Below are positions 5,759 to 7,790 of a stretch of 7,790 bases of DNA, one piece after another (the stretch's first letter is position 1; each line of letters begins with the position of its first letter). The DNA is taken from the NCBI GenBank assembly GCA_002342255.1, contig DDPP01000097.1, forward strand, positions 1-7,790, written 5' to 3'. The notes beneath the pieces were generated by a model. It did no database searches. It was not told the DNA's origin and was given only the letters and a program-made list of their open reading frames with translations. The stretch is from Micrococcales bacterium UBA2465. GTDB taxonomy: Bacteria; Actinomycetota; Actinomycetes; Actinomycetales; Microbacteriaceae. A program made the translations under genes and the position numbers.

Positions 5759-7177
5759 ATGCATACCGTAGCCGAAGCGTTAGCTAACCTTCAGCGGACC
5801 ACCTCGAGTCCGCTTTTTGGCAAACTCGGCAGGCTGTTCGGGGCTGCTGGCTTCGAGTTAGCGCTGGTCGGCGGTCCAGTCAGGGACGCTTTTCTGATTA
5901 GACCAACCACTGATCTTGACTTTACGACCAATGCCACACCGGATGAAATCATTGAGGTGCTCAGAGGAAGCGTTGATGCTTTCTGGGATATCGGTCGTGA
6001 GTTTGGAACCATTGGAGCTCGAATCGGGGAGGTAAGTGTTGAAATCACTACCTACCGAGCAGAAAGCTACGATGAACAATCTAGAAAACCGGTTGTTACT
6101 TTTGGCACTGAATTATCTGAGGATCTTTATCGCAGAGATTTCACCATCAACAGCATGGCATTTCGCTTACCTGAAGGTGTTTTTGTAGATCCTTTCAATG
6201 GTCTCCAAGATTTACTGGATGGTCTAATCAGAACTCCTGGGAAACCGGAAGATAGTTTCAGTGATGACCCGCTGAGAATCATGCGGGCGGCAAGATTTGC
6301 TTCGCAACTTGGTTTTTTGATTCATGAAGACACGTTCAGGGCTATGAAATCAATGGCTGATCGAATCAGCATTGTTTCTGCTGAGCGAATACAAGTTGAG
6401 TTGTCAAAACTGCTTTTAGGCAACCAACCTAGAGAAGGTATCGAGGCGTTAGTTGATTCCGGAATTGCACAAATTGTTTTTCCTGAGTTACCAGCTCTAA
6501 AACTTGAAGTTGATGAACACCACCACCATAAAGATGTTTATGAACACACTCTCAGAGTTTTAGAACAGGCAATTGATTACGAGAAGCAGTATGGTCTAGA
6601 AAATGATCTAGTGCTTCGTCTAGCAGCTTTGATGCACGACATCGGTAAACCAAATACTAGGAAACTTGAATCTGGTGGCGGGGTTACTTTCTATCACCAT
6701 GATGTTGTTGGTGCAAAGATGGCGACGAAGCGGTTAAGGGAATTGCGTTTCGATACCGAGACCATCAAATCGGTAGCGAGGCTTATTGAACTCCATCTTC
6801 GTTTCTTTGGGTATAGCGATCAAGCCTGGACGGATTCAGCCATCAGAAGATATGTCAGAGATGCCGATGATTTGCTAACTAGATTGCATGCTCTGACTAG
6901 AGCTGATGTGACAACTAGAAATCAGAAGAAAGCAGAGAGGCTAGCTCATGCCTACGATGATTTAGAGCACCGCATCGCCGAGCTAGAGAAACAGGAAGAG
7001 CTTGCTGCTATCAGGCCAGATCTTTCCGGTGAAGAGATTATGGAGATTCTAGGCATTAGCCCAGGTCCCGAAGTTGGCCAAGCGTATCGGTTCCTAATGG
7101 AACTTCGGCTTGATGAAGGGCCACTGGGGCTTGAGGAAGCTAAAAAACGCTTGCTGATCTGGTGGTCTTCACGGTAG
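5759..7177 (+). CDS. pcnA: CCA tRNA nucleotidyltransferase / poly(A) polymerase family protein
   Basis: Class II nucleotidyltransferase that most likely adds or repairs the 3' CCA of tRNAs. Actinobacterial genes in this slot are often named pcnA, and poly(A) activity cannot be excluded. It has 472 residues. Domains in order: the nucleotidyltransferase head with LVGGPVRD (37-44) and the metal-binding DLDF (52-55), RRDFTINSMA (125-134), the nucleotide-recognition/RNA-binding neck with DPLRIMRAARF (170-180), then an HD phosphohydrolase-like domain with VYEHTL (260-265, H263) and LMHDIGKP (291-298), and a helical C-terminus ending near RLLIWWSSR. A run of four histidines (254-257) precedes the HD domain. 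This is the usual NT-plus-HD architecture of actinobacterial members. The ATG is the only start before an upstream in-frame stop. It is divergent from the NUDIX gene across 46 bases. No terminator is visible after it, so read-through into rpsF is possible. Confidence 0.94.
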   Translation: MHTVAEALANLQRTTSSPLFGKLGRLFGAAGFELALVGGPVRDAFLIRPTTDLDFTTNATPDEIIEVLRGSVDAFWDIGREFGTIGARIGEVSVEITTYRAESYDEQSRKPVVTFGTELSEDLYRRDFTINSMAFRLPEGVFVDPFNGLQDLLDGLIRTPGKPEDSFSDDPLRIMRAARFASQLGFLIHEDTFRAMKSMADRISIVSAERIQVELSKLLLGNQPREGIEALVDSGIAQIVFPELPALKLEVDEHHHHKDVYEHTLRVLEQAIDYEKQYGLENDLVLRLAALMHDIGKPNTRKLESGGGVTFYHHDVVGAKMATKRLRELRFDTETIKSVARLIELHLRFFGYSDQAWTDSAIRRYVRDADDLLTRLHALTRADVTTRNQKKAERLAHAYDDLEHRIAELEKQEELAAIRPDLSGEEIMEILGISPGPEVGQAYRFLMELRLDEGPLGLEEAKKRLLIWWSSR

Positions 7178-7229
7178 AGTAATGAAGTTGTCTTGAGTGA
7201 GACCCAGCGCTCACCGCAAAAGATAGCCA

Positions 7230-7299
7230 ATGCATTTACCCTCCTGTCACGGAAACGCCGTGACCGTATTAGTCCAGAGGAGGTGGGTTAGTCATGCAT
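7230..7299 (+). promoter_or_regulatory. rpsF leader with nested helices masking the ribosome binding site
   Basis: Three nested helices can be drawn. The apical stem pairs GTCACGG (7246-7252) with CCGTGAC (7258-7264), seven perfect pairs around a 5-base loop. Directly on its 5' side, CCTCCT (7240-7245) is fully complementary to AGGAGG (7278-7283), the rpsF Shine-Dalgarno, with a 13-base bulge (7265-7277) on the 3' side. Further out, ATGCAT (7230-7235) can pair with ATGCAT at 7294-7299, which includes the rpsF start codon. The outer helix is the weakest because ATGCAT is self-complementary. Many bacteria have an S6:S18-binding RNA in the rpsF leader that represses translation, with a conserved CCG as I recall. 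A CCG is present at 7264-7266. Assignment to that family is inferred, while the base pairing is seen directly. Confidence 0.6.
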
Positions 7300-7677
7300 A
7301 AATATGAGGTTCTAGTAATCCTAGACTCAGAAGTCGACGAAAAGACTGTCGGTACCCAACTAGACAAATTCCTTAACGTAATCCGTAACGGTGGAGGCAC
7401 CGTGGACAGCGTTGACATTTGGGGTCGCCGTCGTTTCGCCTATGAAATCAACAAGAAGACCGAAGGTATCTACGCCGTGGTTTACCTAACCTGTAATCCT
7501 GCAGAAGTACTTGAGTTGGATCGTCAACTGAAGCTTTCTGAAGCTGTGGTTAGAACCAAGGTACTTCGAGCTGAAGAAGCAGTCTTCCGCATCAACTCTG
7601 TTGTTGTTCCTGAGTTCACTCCTGGTGAAGACAAGCCTTACCGTGCTAAGCGTTCAGCTGTTAAGGCTGCTGAGTAA
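7294..7677 (+). CDS. rpsF: 30S ribosomal protein S6
   Basis: Primary component of the small-subunit platform that binds 16S rRNA with S18. It has 127 residues with the typical S6 fold sequence: [16 protein letters not shown] at the N-terminus, [32 protein letters not shown] in the middle and [18 protein letters not shown] after it. A basic C-terminal tail ([14 protein letters not shown]) extends past the roughly 95-residue core, as in other actinobacterial S6 proteins. The start has an excellent ribosome binding site (AGAGGAGGTG at 7276-7285, 8 bases from the ATG), which the leader structure can mask. It is followed 6 bases later by ssb, the standard order in this cluster. Confidence 0.98.
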   Translation: MHKYEVLVILDSEVDEKTVGTQLDKFLNVIRNGGGTVDSVDIWGRRRFAYEINKKTEGIYAVVYLTCNPAEVLELDRQLKLSEAVVRTKVLRAEEAVFRINSVVVPEFTPGEDKPYRAKRSAVKAAE

Positions 7678-7683
7678 TTAATC

Positions 7684-7790
7684 ATGGCCGGTGAACTAAG
7701 CATCACAGTAGTTGGCAACCTTGCCAACGATCCTGAATTGCGTAACACCAACAGCGGCATTGCTTTCGTTGGTTTGAACGTGGCATCAAC
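7684..7790 (+). CDS. ssb: Single-stranded DNA-binding protein (3' end outside the window)
   Basis: Only the first 35 codons are visible. MAGELSITVVGNLANDPELR matches the start of the OB-fold of actinobacterial SSB, including the VVGNL strand and the DPELR turn, and SGIAFVGLNVAS continues it. The protein coats single-stranded DNA during replication and repair. The gene starts 6 bases after rpsF, with no strong Shine-Dalgarno of its own (only CTGAG-like bases at the end of rpsF), so translation is probably coupled to rpsF. The rest of the protein, including the acidic C-terminal tip that binds partners, cannot be assessed. Confidence 0.95.
   Translation, partial: MAGELSITVVGNLANDPELRNTNSGIAFVGLNVAS

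Noticed and set aside
7197..7214. GTGAG/CTCAC hairpin after pcnA as a terminator
   Set aside because: The stem is only five pairs with an 8-base loop and no T tract follows, so it does not qualify as a rho-independent terminator.

Overview
The window is a compact stretch of a low-to-mid GC actinobacterial chromosome (about mid-40s % GC by eye, not computed). The gene neighbourhood is the one that flanks the origin in Actinobacteria: parA-parB on one strand, then trxA, trxB, murJ, a DUF6049-type membrane protein and a NUDIX hydrolase on the other, then pcnA, rpsF and ssb. The S6 N-terminus ([16 protein letters not shown]) and SSB N-terminus (MAGELSITVVGN) resemble Microbacteriaceae proteins. 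With the low GC and tight packing, this suggests a small-genome aquatic Microbacteriaceae relative (Luna-type), although the taxon is an inference.

Layout. Positions 1-765 hold the 3' part of parA, whose start lies outside the window. parB follows at 758-1714 with an 8-base overlap. The convergent gap 1715-1831 holds four DnaA-box-like 9-mers within 56 bases, followed by a bidirectional hairpin terminator. From 5712 down to 1832 on the minus strand runs a five-gene unit, NUDIX > DUF6049 > murJ > trxB > trxA. Its first three genes are joined by two ATGA overlaps, and the last two follow after gaps of 33 and 22 bases. A 46-base divergent gap separates it from pcnA (5759-7177, plus). A 116-base leader with nested base-pairing potential precedes rpsF (7294-7677), and ssb starts 6 bases later and runs off the window end.

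How the genes fit together. ParA/ParB segregate the origin region. MurJ flips lipid II for peptidoglycan synthesis. Thioredoxin and its reductase supply cytosolic reducing power. PcnA is a CCA-adding or poly(A) nucleotidyltransferase. S6 and SSB begin the usual rpsF-ssb(-rpsR-rplI-dnaB) cluster. No mobile element, CRISPR array, tRNA or rRNA was seen, and no intergenic stretch exceeds 120 bases.

No new multi-gene system is evident. The points worth a second look are non-coding or reductive: the DnaA-box cluster between convergent genes, a hairpin that would mask the trxB ribosome binding site, an rpsF leader that would mask both the Shine-Dalgarno and the start codon, and a DUF6049 protein reduced to its C-terminal domain and membrane anchor.
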